Shown here: positions 23,507 to 31,747 of the stretch, piece after piece
Position numbering within the stretch: the first letter of the stretch is position 1
Layout of the letters: every line of letters begins with the position of its first letter
Assembly (NCBI RefSeq): GCF_000701705.1
Contig: NZ_JNJP01000035.1
Coordinates: 1-40,281 of the forward strand
From: Bilophila wadsworthia ATCC 49260
GTDB lineage: Bacteria > Desulfobacterota > Desulfovibrionia > Desulfovibrionales > Desulfovibrionaceae
Reading direction: 5' to 3'
DNA: 40,281 nt
The notes under the pieces: generated by a model
The model's input: only the letters and a program-made list of their open reading frames with translations
Told to the model about the DNA's origin: nothing
Database searches by the model: none
Made by a program: the position numbers and the translations under genes

Positions 23507-23513
23507 AATATCC

Positions 23514-23825
23514 TTAAATGATGCCGGGCAGCTTGATGCCGCCGGTGATGGCGCTGACTTCGCGGTCCATCGTGGCGCGTCCGATACGGACGGCTTCGTT
23601 GACGGCGGTCAGGACGAGATCCTGAAGCATTTCCACATCGCCGCCTTCGAGGGCTTTGGGATCGATGGTGATGGACACGATGTCCTGCTTACAGGTGGCG
23701 ACGACTTTGACCATGCCGCCCCCGCTGGAGGCTTCAACGGTACGTTCGGCCATTTCCTGCTGCATCTTGGCGATTTTGTTCTGCATGACGCCGGCTTGGC
23801 GTACAAGATCATTCATGTTGCGCAT
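23514..23825 (-). CDS. YbaB/EbfC nucleoid-associated protein
   Basis: A 103-residue DNA-binding dimer of the YbaB/EbfC family. The order is standard: a helical N-terminus rich in Met/Gln (LVRQAGVMQNKIAKMQQEM), GTVEASSGGGMVKV-like strand pair (VEASSGGGMVKVVATCK), the SITIDPKALEGGDVEMLQDLV segment and a C-terminal helix. It follows dnaX by 61 bp in the conserved dnaX-ybaB-recR cluster. The GAAAGGAGA-type site precedes the ATG. Confidence 0.95.
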   Translation of the reverse strand: MRNMNDLVRQAGVMQNKIAKMQQEMAERTVEASSGGGMVKVVATCKQDIVSITIDPKALEGGDVEMLQDLVLTAVNEAVRIGRATMDREVSAITGGIKLPGII

Positions 23826-23886
23826 TACGGTCTCCTTGAAAGGATCGGTTGAGGAGAGGTTTCCCGAGGAACCTCCGAGGGTTCCT

Positions 23887-25872
23887 TCAACTCCGTGTGT
23901 GCTCCACCGGGATACACCGAATGAGAGAAGCGCCGAAAGTCTCGGTGAGAGACTTGATCACGGGGTGGGAGGCAAATTCTTTTTTGAGTTCGGCCTCGGT
24001 CTTGTGCAGCCGTTCCGGGGCGGACACCTGTACGGAGACAGCCTTGCCGGAATAGTCGCTGGCCAGCCGTTCCAGCTCGGAGAGCCGGGAAGGGGCCGAA
24101 AGCTGTTCATACTGGATGGCGCTGGTTGTGGCAAGCGTCAGGACTCCTTCCGAAAATACGCCGTTCGCCTGTGTGAGCGCCGGAAGGGACAACGTGACGT
24201 CGCTCTGGTTCTTGCGGCAAAACTCCACGAAGTCCATCCATGCCTCCGAGGGCGCGGGCACGGTGGAAGCATGTTTTTTCTTGGATCTTGCGGAGACGGC
24301 ATCCTTCGCCGGAGCGGTGTCCAGAGGGTGCGGGGCGTCTGTGGGCGCGACCGTTGCGGAAGGTTCAGACTGCTCCGAGGGGGCCGGAGTAGCTGTTTCC
24401 CACGGCGGCGTGCCTTGCGGGGCGGCAGGCCGGGCTTGAGCGGCGGGGGCCGCCACAGGGCGGGGCGGAACCGGCGTACGGGACGCTGCCGGAGCCGGGC
24501 GCGGGGGGATCGCCGAAGTTTGCGAAGGTTTTGCCGAGGGGGACTGGGTCCCGGAAAACGTGGGCTGCACCGGTGCCGCGGCAGGCGCGGACGGAGATGA
24601 AACCGGGGCGGCAGGTACAGGCCGCACGGAGGCCACAGGCGCGGAAGAGACGGGCGACGAGGACGCCGGGGCTGGGCTTGCCGGGGCCGGAGGCGCGGTA
24701 GGTGCGGACGGCGTGGGAGCGGCGGGTGTCCCGGAAGCCGGGGCGACCGTGGTGCGGGAGAGGGTTTCCAACGATACGAGGCGCGGCAGCAGGGCGAGGT
24801 TCAGGAGCAGCAGTTCCAGCGCGGCGGAAGGCTCAAGGCTGGTGAGCACCTGCCGCTGGCTTTCGAGCACCATTTGCCACGCGGCATGGATATACGCGGG
24901 ATCGAACTGCGGCGCGAGGTCCAGCAGGCGCTGCTTTTCCGCGTCCGGCATGTCGAGCGCGGCGGTGGCCGCGGCCCCGGCCTGGCGGATGAGGAACAAG
25001 TTACGCCACAACGTGGTCAGTTCGCGGAGGAAAAAGCCGAGATCCACGCCACGCTCCAGCAATTCCTGCGTCAGCGCGGCAACGGCGAGGCAGTCCTGAG
25101 CCTTGAGTGCGTTGAGAAGGCGCTCATAGAGCTCCTGTCCGGCAAGGCCGAGCACGCTGCGGGTGGAGGCTTCGGTCAGGTGGTCGCCGCCGAGGGCCAG
25201 CGTCTGGCCGAGCAGGGACATGCTGTCGCGCACGCTTCCGGCGGCACGGCGCGCAAGGAGGCGGACGGCGTTTTCCTCGAACGGGATGCCTTCCTTGTTG
25301 AGCACGCGCGTCAGATGGGCCACCAGTTCGGCTTCGGGGATGGCCTTGAAAATGAAATGCTGGCAGCGGCTGACGATCGTGATCGGAAATTTGTGGGCCT
25401 CGGTGGTGGCGAGGATGAACGTTGCGCGTGGCGGCGGTTCTTCCAGCGTCTTGAGCAGGGCGTTGAAGGATTCGCGCGTGAGCATGTGCGCTTCGTCGAT
25501 GATGAAGACCTTGTAGCGGCCTTCCATCGGCGCGTAGGCGATGGCCTCGCGCAGGCGGCGGGCGTCGTCGATGCCGCGGTTGGACGCGCCGTCGATTTCC
25601 ACCACGTCCACGTGGTTGCCCATCGTGATGCGGCGGCACTGCTCGCACTGGTTGCAGGGCTCGCCGGTGGGGGCGTGCACGCAATTCAGCGCCTTGGCAA
25701 AAATACGGGCGATGGTGGTCTTGCCCACGCCCCGGGTCCCGCTCAGCAGGTAGGCGGGCGCAACCTTGTCTTCCGCGGCGGCGCGGGAAAGGATGGCCTT
25801 GACGGTTTCCTGTCCCGTCACTTCAGCGAATGTCTGCGGACGGTAGCGGGCTGCGAGGGATGCGTGACTCAT
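23887..25872 (-). CDS. dnaX: DNA polymerase III subunit gamma/tau
   Basis: The clamp-loader ATPase subunit, 661 residues. The N-terminal AAA+ module has Walker A GTRGVGKTT (45-53), a zinc module with Cys 64, 73, 76 and 79, DEAH at 126-129, and the SRC arginine-finger motif at 168-170. A collar domain follows to about residue 370. Residues about 375-530 are a Pro/Ala/Ser linker of low complexity, and the C-terminal 110 residues form a tau-type domain. An AAAAAA run lies near codon 553, but the heptamer and frame do not fit the E. coli slippage site. Start MSHASLAARYRP matches the family, though no strong ribosome site is visible. Confidence 0.96.
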   Translation of the reverse strand: MSHASLAARYRPQTFAEVTGQETVKAILSRAAAEDKVAPAYLLSGTRGVGKTTIARIFAKALNCVHAPTGEPCNQCEQCRRITMGNHVDVVEIDGASNRGIDDARRLREAIAYAPMEGRYKVFIIDEAHMLTRESFNALLKTLEEPPPRATFILATTEAHKFPITIVSRCQHFIFKAIPEAELVAHLTRVLNKEGIPFEENAVRLLARRAAGSVRDSMSLLGQTLALGGDHLTEASTRSVLGLAGQELYERLLNALKAQDCLAVAALTQELLERGVDLGFFLRELTTLWRNLFLIRQAGAAATAALDMPDAEKQRLLDLAPQFDPAYIHAAWQMVLESQRQVLTSLEPSAALELLLLNLALLPRLVSLETLSRTTVAPASGTPAAPTPSAPTAPPAPASPAPASSSPVSSAPVASVRPVPAAPVSSPSAPAAAPVQPTFSGTQSPSAKPSQTSAIPPRPAPAASRTPVPPRPVAAPAAQARPAAPQGTPPWETATPAPSEQSEPSATVAPTDAPHPLDTAPAKDAVSARSKKKHASTVPAPSEAWMDFVEFCRKNQSDVTLSLPALTQANGVFSEGVLTLATTSAIQYEQLSAPSRLSELERLASDYSGKAVSVQVSAPERLHKTEAELKKEFASHPVIKSLTETFGASLIRCIPVEHTRS

Positions 25873-25907
25873 GCGGTATTGGGTTGCGCTGTGTGGCGGA
25901 GCCGGAA

Positions 25908-25929
25908 CGGGGGAGGTTGCCCTCCCCCG
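25908..25929. terminator. Hairpin between ilvE and dnaX
   Basis: CGGGGGAGG (25908-25916) pairs with CCTCCCCCG (25921-25929), loop TTGC. It lies between the ilvE stop and the dnaX start on the minus strand. No U-tract. The arms again resemble the interspersed hairpins but are short. Confidence 0.55.
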
Positions 25930-25938
25930 TGGGCGGCT

Positions 25939-26862
25939 TTAGAACTTGTAGTTGGTCAGCCAGTGGCCGTAGCGGGGATCCTGCCCCTTGATCGCCTTGA
26001 AGTAGGCGGCCTGAAGGGCTTTGGTCACCGGGCCGGCATGGCCTTCGCCGATGGTGCGGTTGTCGAGTTCGCGGATGGGCGTCAATTCGGCGGCGGTGCC
26101 GCTGAAGAACGCTTCGTCGGCATAATAGACTTCATCGCGGGTGAACAGCTGTTCTTCCACGGTGTAGCCGAGATCGCGGGCGATCTTGATGATGGAGTCG
26201 CGGGTGATGCCGTCGAGGATGGCGGTCAGCGGCGGGATCTTGATCACGCCGTTGCGGACGATGAAGAAGTTTTCGCCGGTCGCTTCGCAGACGTAGCCGT
26301 TGGTGTCGAGCATCAGGGCTTCGTCATAACCGTCCTGTTTGACTTCCATCTTGGCGAGCACGGAGTTCACATAGTTGCCGGCGGCCTTGGCCTTGCTCAT
26401 CAGGGTGTTGACGTGCATACGGGCGAAGGAGCTGGTCTTGATGCGGATGCCCTTTTCGAGGGCTTCGGCTCCGAGGTAGGCGCCCCAAGGCCACACGGCG
26501 ATGATGACGTGCGTGGGGTTGTTGCCGGGGAACACGCCCATGTCGCCTTCGCCGGCAAAGGCGAGGGGACGGATGTAGCCTTCGGAAAGCTTGTTGGCCA
26601 CAACGGTTTCGACGATCGCCTTGGAAATTTCGTCGGCGGTATAGGGCATGTCGATGCCAAGGATTTTGGCGGAATTGACGAGGCGCTTGGAATGCTCCGG
26701 TAGACGGAAGACGGCGGAAGAACCGTCGGGGCAGGCGTAGGCGCGAATGCCTTCAAAGACGCCGGTGCCGTAATGCAGACCGTGGGCAAGCACATGGACC
26801 TGGGCCTGATCCCAAGGGACCAGCTTTCCGTCAAACCAGATGAATTCCGTTTTCTGAAGCAT
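25939..26862 (-). CDS. ilvE: Branched-chain amino acid aminotransferase
   Basis: A fold-type IV PLP enzyme that makes the last step of Val, Leu and Ile synthesis reversible with 2-oxoglutarate. The 307 residues match the family. Visible features are HYGTGVFEGIRAY (about 30-42), YIRPLAFAGEGDMGV, the PLP lysine in SKAKAAGNYVNSVLA near residue 156, DEALMLDTNGYVCEATGENFF with the Glu, and FFSGTAAELTP toward the end. It is divergent from the ThiS/MoaD-like gene. A hairpin separates it from dnaX. Confidence 0.96.
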   Translation of the reverse strand: MLQKTEFIWFDGKLVPWDQAQVHVLAHGLHYGTGVFEGIRAYACPDGSSAVFRLPEHSKRLVNSAKILGIDMPYTADEISKAIVETVVANKLSEGYIRPLAFAGEGDMGVFPGNNPTHVIIAVWPWGAYLGAEALEKGIRIKTSSFARMHVNTLMSKAKAAGNYVNSVLAKMEVKQDGYDEALMLDTNGYVCEATGENFFIVRNGVIKIPPLTAILDGITRDSIIKIARDLGYTVEEQLFTRDEVYYADEAFFSGTAAELTPIRELDNRTIGEGHAGPVTKALQAAYFKAIKGQDPRYGHWLTNYKF

Positions 26863-26933
26863 GGGATTACCTCTACAACCCCGCAGGGTGAATTCGTTTG
26901 TACGCTCCGGTAGATGAAGCGTTGCGATCCGTT

Positions 26934-26962
26934 ACGCTAAGTGAAAGCGGGGCAGGGGTCAA
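26934..26962 (-). promoter_or_regulatory. Possible ilvE promoter
   Basis: On the minus strand TTGACC (26957-26962) and TAGCGT (26934-26939) are 17 bp apart, about 70 bp before the ilvE ATG. The -10 is poor, so this is a weak call. Confidence 0.3.
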
Positions 26963-27085
26963 GAGGTCCGGTCCTCCGTTCCGTGACAATCCTTCCTTTC
27001 CTATCGGGAGACTTTCCTTTTGGCGCGAAGCGACGTACTCTGATGTCCCCATTCCGGGGCATATTCGCATAAAAAAGGGATAGCA

Positions 27086-27319
27086 ATGGATCAGCCTCTG
27101 CCTTTTGAAATACCCAACGTGACGGTCCTGCTCCAGCCAGAGGAACAGGTTCTCGAAATCCCCCGCCACAAGGTCAAGAATGTGAAACAGCTGCTCAAAT
27201 ACCTCGGCATCCGCGAGTGCACCGCCCTCGTGGCCCGGGGGCGCGAGTTGCTCACGCCCGATCGTGCCGTTCTTCCCCACGACAACCTGCTGGTCAGGAA
27301 AGTCACCTCGAGCGGTTGA
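27086..27319 (+). CDS. ThiS/MoaD-like ubiquitin-fold small protein
   Basis: A 77-residue protein with the beta-grasp pattern of sulfur-carrier proteins: strand NVTVLLQP, a helix VKNVKQLLKYLGI, strand TALVARGRELLT, the D..L loop and the terminal strand NLLVRKV. Carriers in this fold end in GlyGly for adenylation; here the end is TSSG with a single glycine, so normal activation is uncertain. AAGGGAT precedes the ATG. It is alone on its strand, divergent from ilvE and followed by composite unit E2. No partner E1-like or PP-loop enzyme lies in the window. Confidence 0.8.
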   Translation: MDQPLPFEIPNVTVLLQPEEQVLEIPRHKVKNVKQLLKYLGIRECTALVARGRELLTPDRAVLPHDNLLVRKVTSSG

Positions 27320-27345
27320 TGCGCGTGGGGAGGGGCGTGGAGATA

Positions 27346-27470
27346 TTGGGGAGGGGAAGGAGAACCTTTCTGGAGAAAGGTTCTCCTTCCCCTCCCCAAA
27401 CCCCTCCCTATCCTCTCCCAAGACTTTCGACTGGTGGGGAGGCGGCGCGACGGGAGTTCGTCCCGCCCGG
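27346..27470 (+). repeat. Purine-arm hairpin element 7 with hybrid A/B tail
   Basis: A perfect 25-bp inverted repeat (27346-27370 with 27375-27399, loop TGGA), the longest in the window. The tail begins like type A (CCCAAGACTTTCGA) and continues as type B (CTGGTGGGGAGGCGGCGCG) to about 27470. It is the left half of composite unit E2 (27346-27838) and lies 26 bp past the ThiS/MoaD-like stop, so it may terminate that transcript. Confidence 0.85.
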
Positions 27471-27732
27471 AGGAAAAGGGGAGACGAAGGCTGTGTGCGG
27501 CGTTTTATTGTCTTTTCAGGGGAAAACTGAAGGGACGTTGCGCAGGGTATGAGTACGGAGCTCATCGGGGATTTTCAGCGGCTTTGCCGTGAAGGCCGAG
27601 GGTGTCTTACTTGGCGCGCGACGATATCGTTTTTTTTTGCAATCAGAAGCAATCGCAGTCTTTAAAAAGGCGGGGGGGGCTCTTTCCTTGCCTTTTCCTG
27701 TATCCTTTTCCGTTTTCTTGCTGCGATTATGA

Positions 27733-27838
27733 ACTCCTGTCGCCGCCTCCCCATCAGTCGAAAAGTTTAGGAGGGTGAGAGGAGAGGGCTTGTGGGAAGG
27801 GAGAGGGGACCCTTTTTAAAGGGTCCCCTCTCCCTTCC
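27733..27838 (-). repeat. Purine-arm hairpin element 8 with type B tail
   Basis: A perfect 21-bp stem (27795-27815 with 27818-27838; apex CCCTTTTTAAAGGG). On its left, read on the minus strand, is the type B tail (AAACTTTTCGACTGATGGGG, 27733-27768). It is the right half of unit E2, ending 20 bp past the stop of the Spy-like gene. The middle (27471-27732) holds no gene; it has long T and G runs at 27630-27680. Confidence 0.85.
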
Positions 27839-27858
27839 TTTAAATGCTCCATTTCCAA

Positions 27859-28365
27859 TCAATACATGGGCATCATCATGCCCTGATGATGGTAGCCGCG
27901 CATCATGCCGCGATGCATGGGACAGGGCGTGTAGCCGTCCGAGCAGGTTCCGCGCTGGATGGAAATGCCGAGCTCGTTAGCGAGGCGATCAGCCATCATG
28001 TCGTGAACCTTGATCATCTGCGTGTGCAGCGAAGCGACCTCGGCGGCGGCCTTGGCAATGGCTTCCTCGTTCATGTTGGGCATACTCGCCATCGTATCAA
28101 GCTGAAGGCGCTTGGCCATCATCTTTTCACGAAGGGGCAACATGGCTTCTTCCGCCGATTTGACGATTTCATTGTATTTGGCCTGTTTTTCAGGCGTCAG
28201 AGTCTGGTAGGCCGCGTTGTTGTCGAAGGTGCCGACGGGCGGCATTATGCCGTTCCCGGCGGAGGCGGCAGGAGCCGTTTCAGCGGCCTGAGCGAAATTC
28301 GCCCCGGCGCAGGCAATGGAAGCCGTCAGAGCCAAAAAAAGGAACGCTTTCAGGTAAGTACGCAT
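27859..28365 (-). CDS. Spy/CpxP/ZraP-like periplasmic metal-binding protein
   Basis: A 168-residue exported protein. A signal peptide ends at about residue 27 (FAQA-A). The mature part is mostly helical with a LTPEKQAKYNEIVKSA motif and a second long helix, the layout of the Spy/CpxP/ZraP periplasmic stress chaperones. The C-terminal tail is rich in Cys, His and Met (CPMHRGMMRGYHHQGMMMP), as in zinc-responsive ZraP. A perfect 19-bp palindrome overlaps its predicted -35. The role (zinc or envelope-stress chaperone) is inferred from the family and tail. Confidence 0.85.
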   Translation of the reverse strand: MRTYLKAFLFLALTASIACAGANFAQAAETAPAASAGNGIMPPVGTFDNNAAYQTLTPEKQAKYNEIVKSAEEAMLPLREKMMAKRLQLDTMASMPNMNEEAIAKAAAEVASLHTQMIKVHDMMADRLANELGISIQRGTCSDGYTPCPMHRGMMRGYHHQGMMMPMY

Positions 28366-28398
28366 ATCCCAAACCTCCGGTTACGTGTCGTTCCCAAG

Positions 28399-28438
28399 AG
28401 CATAGGAGGCGCAACGGGGCGAAACAATGATTGTTTCG
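28399..28438 (-). promoter_or_regulatory. Promoter and palindromic operator of the Spy-like gene
   Basis: CGAAACAAT-G-ATTGTTTCG (28420-28438) is a perfect 9+1+9 palindrome, centred 64 bp before the ATG. On the minus strand a TTGTTT -35 (28422-28427) falls inside it, with TATGCT (28399-28404) as -10 at 17-bp spacing. The position suits a repressor or an activator at the -35. The regulator is not identified. Confidence 0.55.
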
Positions 28439-28604
28439 ATGAGAGGCGTGAGGTGCCTTGCAGGAGAGGGAAGAGAGGCAGATGCGTGCGCGGCGGTGCG
28501 GGGGATGGCAATGGGGCCGCAGGGATAGGGACGCGGCGGGAAACGGGGCTTGCAGAGATGCGCGGAAGGAGGCCGAAAGCGGCGAAGGGGAGAACGACGG
28601 GCAG

Positions 28605-28635
28605 AAAAAAAGGACTCCGGCTGTGCTGGAATCCT
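28605..28635 (-). terminator. Intrinsic terminator of tRNA-Pro
   Basis: On the minus strand AGGATTCC (28628-28635) pairs with GGAGTCCT (28611-28618) with one wobble and is followed by seven Us (28605-28611). It starts 13 bp after the tRNA 3' end. Confidence 0.85.
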
Positions 28636-28647
28636 TCTGCGTTATTC

Positions 28648-28724
28648 TGGTCGGAGCGACTGGATTCGAACCAGCGACCCCCTGGTCCCAAACCAGGTGC
28701 GCTACCAAGCTGCGCCACGCTCCG
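28648..28724 (-). tRNA. tRNA-Pro (anticodon UGG)
   Basis: A 77-nt cloverleaf on the minus strand. The acceptor stem CGGAGCG/CGCTCCG is perfect, the CCA end is encoded (28648-28650), and the T-arm reads GGTTCGAATCC. The anticodon loop TTTGGGA is closed by CTGG/CCAG and gives anticodon TGG. It lies between pal and the Spy-like gene with its own terminator. Confidence 0.97.
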
Positions 28725-28730
28725 TTATGG

Positions 28731-28758
28731 CTCACGCCGCCCCGGAAGGCGGCGTGAG
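28731..28758. terminator. Hairpin between pal and tRNA-Pro
   Basis: CTCACGCCGCC (28731-28741) pairs perfectly with GGCGGCGTGAG (28748-28758). It lies 17 bp past the pal stop and seven bases from the tRNA 5' end. It may terminate the tol-pal transcript or mark a processing point. Confidence 0.65.
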
Positions 28759-28774
28759 TTTTCAGAAAGCAAAC

Positions 28775-29272
28775 TTATTTCGCGATAACGCGGAAGTCGT
28801 CGCGGCGGTTCTTCGCCCACACGGCGGGACCGGTGCCTTCAACGGCGGGACGTTCCTTACCGAAGGAGATCATTTCCATCTGGTCGGGGTTCACGCCGAG
28901 CATGACGAGGTATTCGTAAGCGGCGCGAGCACGACGTTCGCCGAGGGCGAGGTTGTATTCCTGGGTGCCACGGGCGTCGCAGTTGCCTTCGATGCGCACG
29001 CGGATGCTGGGATAGGCCTTCATGAGCTCAGCCTTCTGGCGGAGCATGTCGCGGGATTCGGCCTTGATGTCGGACTTGTCAAAGTCGAAGTACACGATGC
29101 CGTCGGTGATCGCCTGAGCGGCGCGTTCGATAGCGGCGTTAGCAGCGCCGTTGTCGTCGGCGGTGGTGGCGGGAGCCACGTCAGCGCCAGTCTGCTTTTT
29201 CGCGCAACCAAAGCCAGCACCCATAGCCACAACGAGAGTCACAACGAGAGCCAAACGTTTGAAAGTGTTCAT
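28775..29272 (-). CDS. pal: Peptidoglycan-associated lipoprotein Pal
   Basis: An outer-membrane lipoprotein that binds peptidoglycan and TolB. The 165 residues begin with a lipoprotein signal ending at Cys 23 (GFGC). The OmpA-like domain covers about residues 55-165, with VYFDFDKSDI, RVRIEGNCDARGTQEYNLALG (the usual HTDxRG is NCDARG here) and RRARAAYEYL. AGGAGG precedes the chosen ATG; the frame continues 28 codons upstream. It is the last gene of the Tol cluster, 247 bp downstream of tolB. Confidence 0.95.
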   Translation of the reverse strand: MNTFKRLALVVTLVVAMGAGFGCAKKQTGADVAPATTADDNGAANAAIERAAQAITDGIVYFDFDKSDIKAESRDMLRQKAELMKAYPSIRVRIEGNCDARGTQEYNLALGERRARAAYEYLVMLGVNPDQMEMISFGKERPAVEGTGPAVWAKNRRDDFRVIAK

Positions 29273-29519
29273 CTCTTTTTCCTCCTGAGCGAGTTTCCCC
29301 GCACAGAAAAACGGTTGATAAAATTCCTTCTTCCTTGCGTATACTACCCTGCACACGCAAGGGCTGAAGGTTATTCCGGCAAACCTGTATTGTCAAGCTG
29401 GTAGGGGGCTATTTCAGTGATTTCCCGCGAAGATTCACGAGGGAAAAACACGGTTGCGGAGGGCCGCTCCCGCCCGTTTCCGCCTATCTAAAAAACGCTC
29501 CCTTTTCCGTCAAGCCCGG

Positions 29520-30842
29520 CTAACGGGGAATCGCGCCCCAGCGGGGGAACGAGGCGTCTCCGCTGCCCGTGGGGACCTTCTTCGCGTCGCCGCCGTGACG
29601 GGTCGTCAGGTAAATCTGGTTCGGGCCGCTCCGGTTGGAGGTGAAGGCGATGAAGTAGCTGTCCGGCGCGAAGGAGGGAAGCACGTCATTGCCGGGGCCG
29701 AAGCTGATCTGCTGTTCCGTGCCGGTGGTCAGATCCTGCACGAAGATGCGGTTCCCTTCCGAGGTGAGGCGCGAGAAGGCGATCAGCGTCCCGTCGGGGC
29801 TCATGCTCGGTTCGGTGTTGTAGTTGCCCTGCTTGGTCACGCGGGAGACGGAGCCGGAGGCCAGGTCCTTCATGAAGATCTGCGGCCCGCCCATGCGGTT
29901 GGACGTGAAGGCCATCTTGGTGCCGGCGGCGTCGAAGGTCGGCGACACGTTGATGGTTCCGTTGGCTTCAAGCGTGCGTTCCTTCTGGAAGGCGTGGTTG
30001 AGCATGAAGATGTCGGGGTTCTTGCCGGTAGAGAGGCTCACCGCGACCTTGTTGCCGGGGGTAAAGGTGGGGCCGATGACGGTGTTGCCGGGGAAGCGGA
30101 TACGCTGGACCCGGTTGGTCAGGCGGTCCCATACGCCGAGGGCGTGGCTCTTGTCGTCCATGTGGCTGAATACAATGAAGCGGCCGTCGAGCGACCACGA
30201 CGGGGACATGGCGATGCCGGGGATATCGGTGATCTTGCGGAGGTTGCGGCCGGTGGGTTTGGTGATCCACACGTCGCGCTTGTTCTTGCCGCTGTTCTTC
30301 ACGAAGGCGAGCGTGGCGAGGAAGAAGTCGCCGTGGCCGGTGAGGGCCTTCATGAGGTCGGCGCAGAAGCGGTCGGCCACATCCTGCACTTCTTCTTTGG
30401 TTACGCCGCTGTAAGCGTTGCCGAACACGAACTGTCCGGAAAAGGTTTCATAGACGCGCAGCTCCACTGTGGACCCGGACTTGTCGCCCTGAGGCCAGCC
30501 GGCGGTGACGAGCAGGTCCGCGCCCGCAAGCTGGAAGCGCTTGAAGTCGACGTTCGGGGGCTGGTAGCCGGGGAGAGTCGTACCGCCGAGGACAGCTTTG
30601 GGATCCGTCAGCCGCATGAAGGGCAGGAAGCTTAAGTTGTCATGGATGGCGGCGTCGAGCTCCTTGCCAAGCCCTTGGGCAGGCTGGCCGGTGCTGAGCG
30701 GGGCGGCCATGGCCAGATTGACGATGTTCTGACCGGGCCCGTAGATGTCGATCTGCATGGCGGCTTTTGAGGAACCGGCGGCACAGACCATCACAAGGCC
30801 GAGCAGAAGCAGCACTTGGGAAAACAGGCGAAATGGTTTCAT
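29520..30842 (-). CDS. tolB: Tol-Pal system protein TolB
   Basis: A periplasmic beta-propeller that links TolA and Pal. The 440 residues start with a signal peptide (FRLFSQVLLLLGLVMVCAAG, cleaved near AAGSSKA). An N-terminal alpha/beta domain (to about 170) is followed by WD40-like PD repeats such as SPSWSLDGRFIVF, SPTFDAAGTKMAF, EPSMSPDGTLIAF and LPSFAPDSYFIAF, typical of TolB. MKPFRL is preferred over the upstream frame for its signal peptide and AAAGG site. It lies 127 bp after the double TonB-C gene. Confidence 0.95.
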   Translation of the reverse strand: MKPFRLFSQVLLLLGLVMVCAAGSSKAAMQIDIYGPGQNIVNLAMAAPLSTGQPAQGLGKELDAAIHDNLSFLPFMRLTDPKAVLGGTTLPGYQPPNVDFKRFQLAGADLLVTAGWPQGDKSGSTVELRVYETFSGQFVFGNAYSGVTKEEVQDVADRFCADLMKALTGHGDFFLATLAFVKNSGKNKRDVWITKPTGRNLRKITDIPGIAMSPSWSLDGRFIVFSHMDDKSHALGVWDRLTNRVQRIRFPGNTVIGPTFTPGNKVAVSLSTGKNPDIFMLNHAFQKERTLEANGTINVSPTFDAAGTKMAFTSNRMGGPQIFMKDLASGSVSRVTKQGNYNTEPSMSPDGTLIAFSRLTSEGNRIFVQDLTTGTEQQISFGPGNDVLPSFAPDSYFIAFTSNRSGPNQIYLTTRHGGDAKKVPTGSGDASFPRWGAIPR

Positions 30843-30969
30843 GATGCCTTTAAAGGGGTTGGGGGTGAACGGGAGGTCCTCCCGCAGGATTTGGCTTACC
30901 GCTTTTTCGGTAAAAAGGCCTTCCGTTTTTGCCACGGAAGACCTTTTGCTTACGCGGCGCGAGTCTAGA

Positions 30970-31653
30970 TCAATTGTTTTTGAGGGTAAAGAGGAGACGC
31001 ATGGTCAGAGGTTCGGAACCCGCCGGGCGCGGGGGGATGACCCCTTCCCGGATGACCCCGGTGAGGACGGCGTTATCCACTTCGGCCTTCCCCGAAGACT
31101 TGGAGACGGACATCTGTTCGATCCCGCCGGTTTCGTTGATGCGGAGGGTCAGTTCCACGCTGTATTCCCCGTGGACGCCCTGCGGGATCTGGATATAGGG
31201 CTTGGCCCGGAACATGATTTCCTCGGCGTAGCTGCGCTCCTTGGGAGCGGAAGCCTGCCCCTGAGGCGCTGTCCCCTTGAGGGCGCCCGGATCCGTCATG
31301 AACGTCAGATAGACTTCGGTGATGGCCCCGTACGGCGGCGTGGGAAGCGTGCCCGCGCGCACGACGGCCTGGCAGGCGGACTCGTCGAGCGCGGCATTGC
31401 CCGACTTGCGGCTTGCCTCGCAGTACAGCGGGCGCCCGTCGCTGCCGATGCGCAGGGAGATGGTGACTATGCCGGAAGCGCCCGCCGGGGGCTGCCATGC
31501 GGGCAGCACCTTGACGAGGACATCCCCGGCGTACCCGCCCGCGGTGTCCGCTCCGGCAATGAGGGGCATACCCGTCGGTTCAGCCATGCCCGGCAGGGCT
31601 GAACACAGTATGAATCCAAAAGCAGCCAGCAGACGCATTATCGATTTAGGCAT
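30970..31653 (-). CDS. Periplasmic protein with two TonB-C-like domains
   Basis: A 227-residue protein with a signal peptide (IMRLLAAFGFILCSALPGMA) and no membrane anchor beyond it. It holds two repeats of the TonB/TolA C-terminal fold: about 50-115 (GIVTISLRIGSDGRPLYCEA, then SACQAVVRAGTLPTPP) and about 140-225 (YSVELTLRINETGGIEQMSV, then VLTGVIREGVIPPRP). GGAG precedes the ATG. It is placed between tolA and tolB. A soluble double TonB-C protein is unusual here; a TolB-, Pal- or TolA-binding role is inference from position. Confidence 0.8.
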   Translation of the reverse strand: MPKSIMRLLAAFGFILCSALPGMAEPTGMPLIAGADTAGGYAGDVLVKVLPAWQPPAGASGIVTISLRIGSDGRPLYCEASRKSGNAALDESACQAVVRAGTLPTPPYGAITEVYLTFMTDPGALKGTAPQGQASAPKERSYAEEIMFRAKPYIQIPQGVHGEYSVELTLRINETGGIEQMSVSKSSGKAEVDNAVLTGVIREGVIPPRPAGSEPLTMRLLFTLKNN

Positions 31654-31747
31654 CGTTCGCTCCGGAATTTTTCTTGCGTGTTGAAGCGTATACGTCCCTT
31701 CTACCGGACACTCCGCCAAAAGGCCAGCCCTCTAGAGGGAGGGAAAA

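Noticed and set aside
24200..24310. Programmed frameshift in dnaX at the A-run encoding KKK.
   Set aside because: The run is in the wrong frame for A AAA AAG slippage, and neither shifted frame has an early stop that would give a gamma-like product.
29454..30635. A 393-codon plus-strand frame opposite tolB.
   Set aside because: It is antisense to a well-supported tolB with a signal peptide and propeller repeats, and has no start signals of its own.
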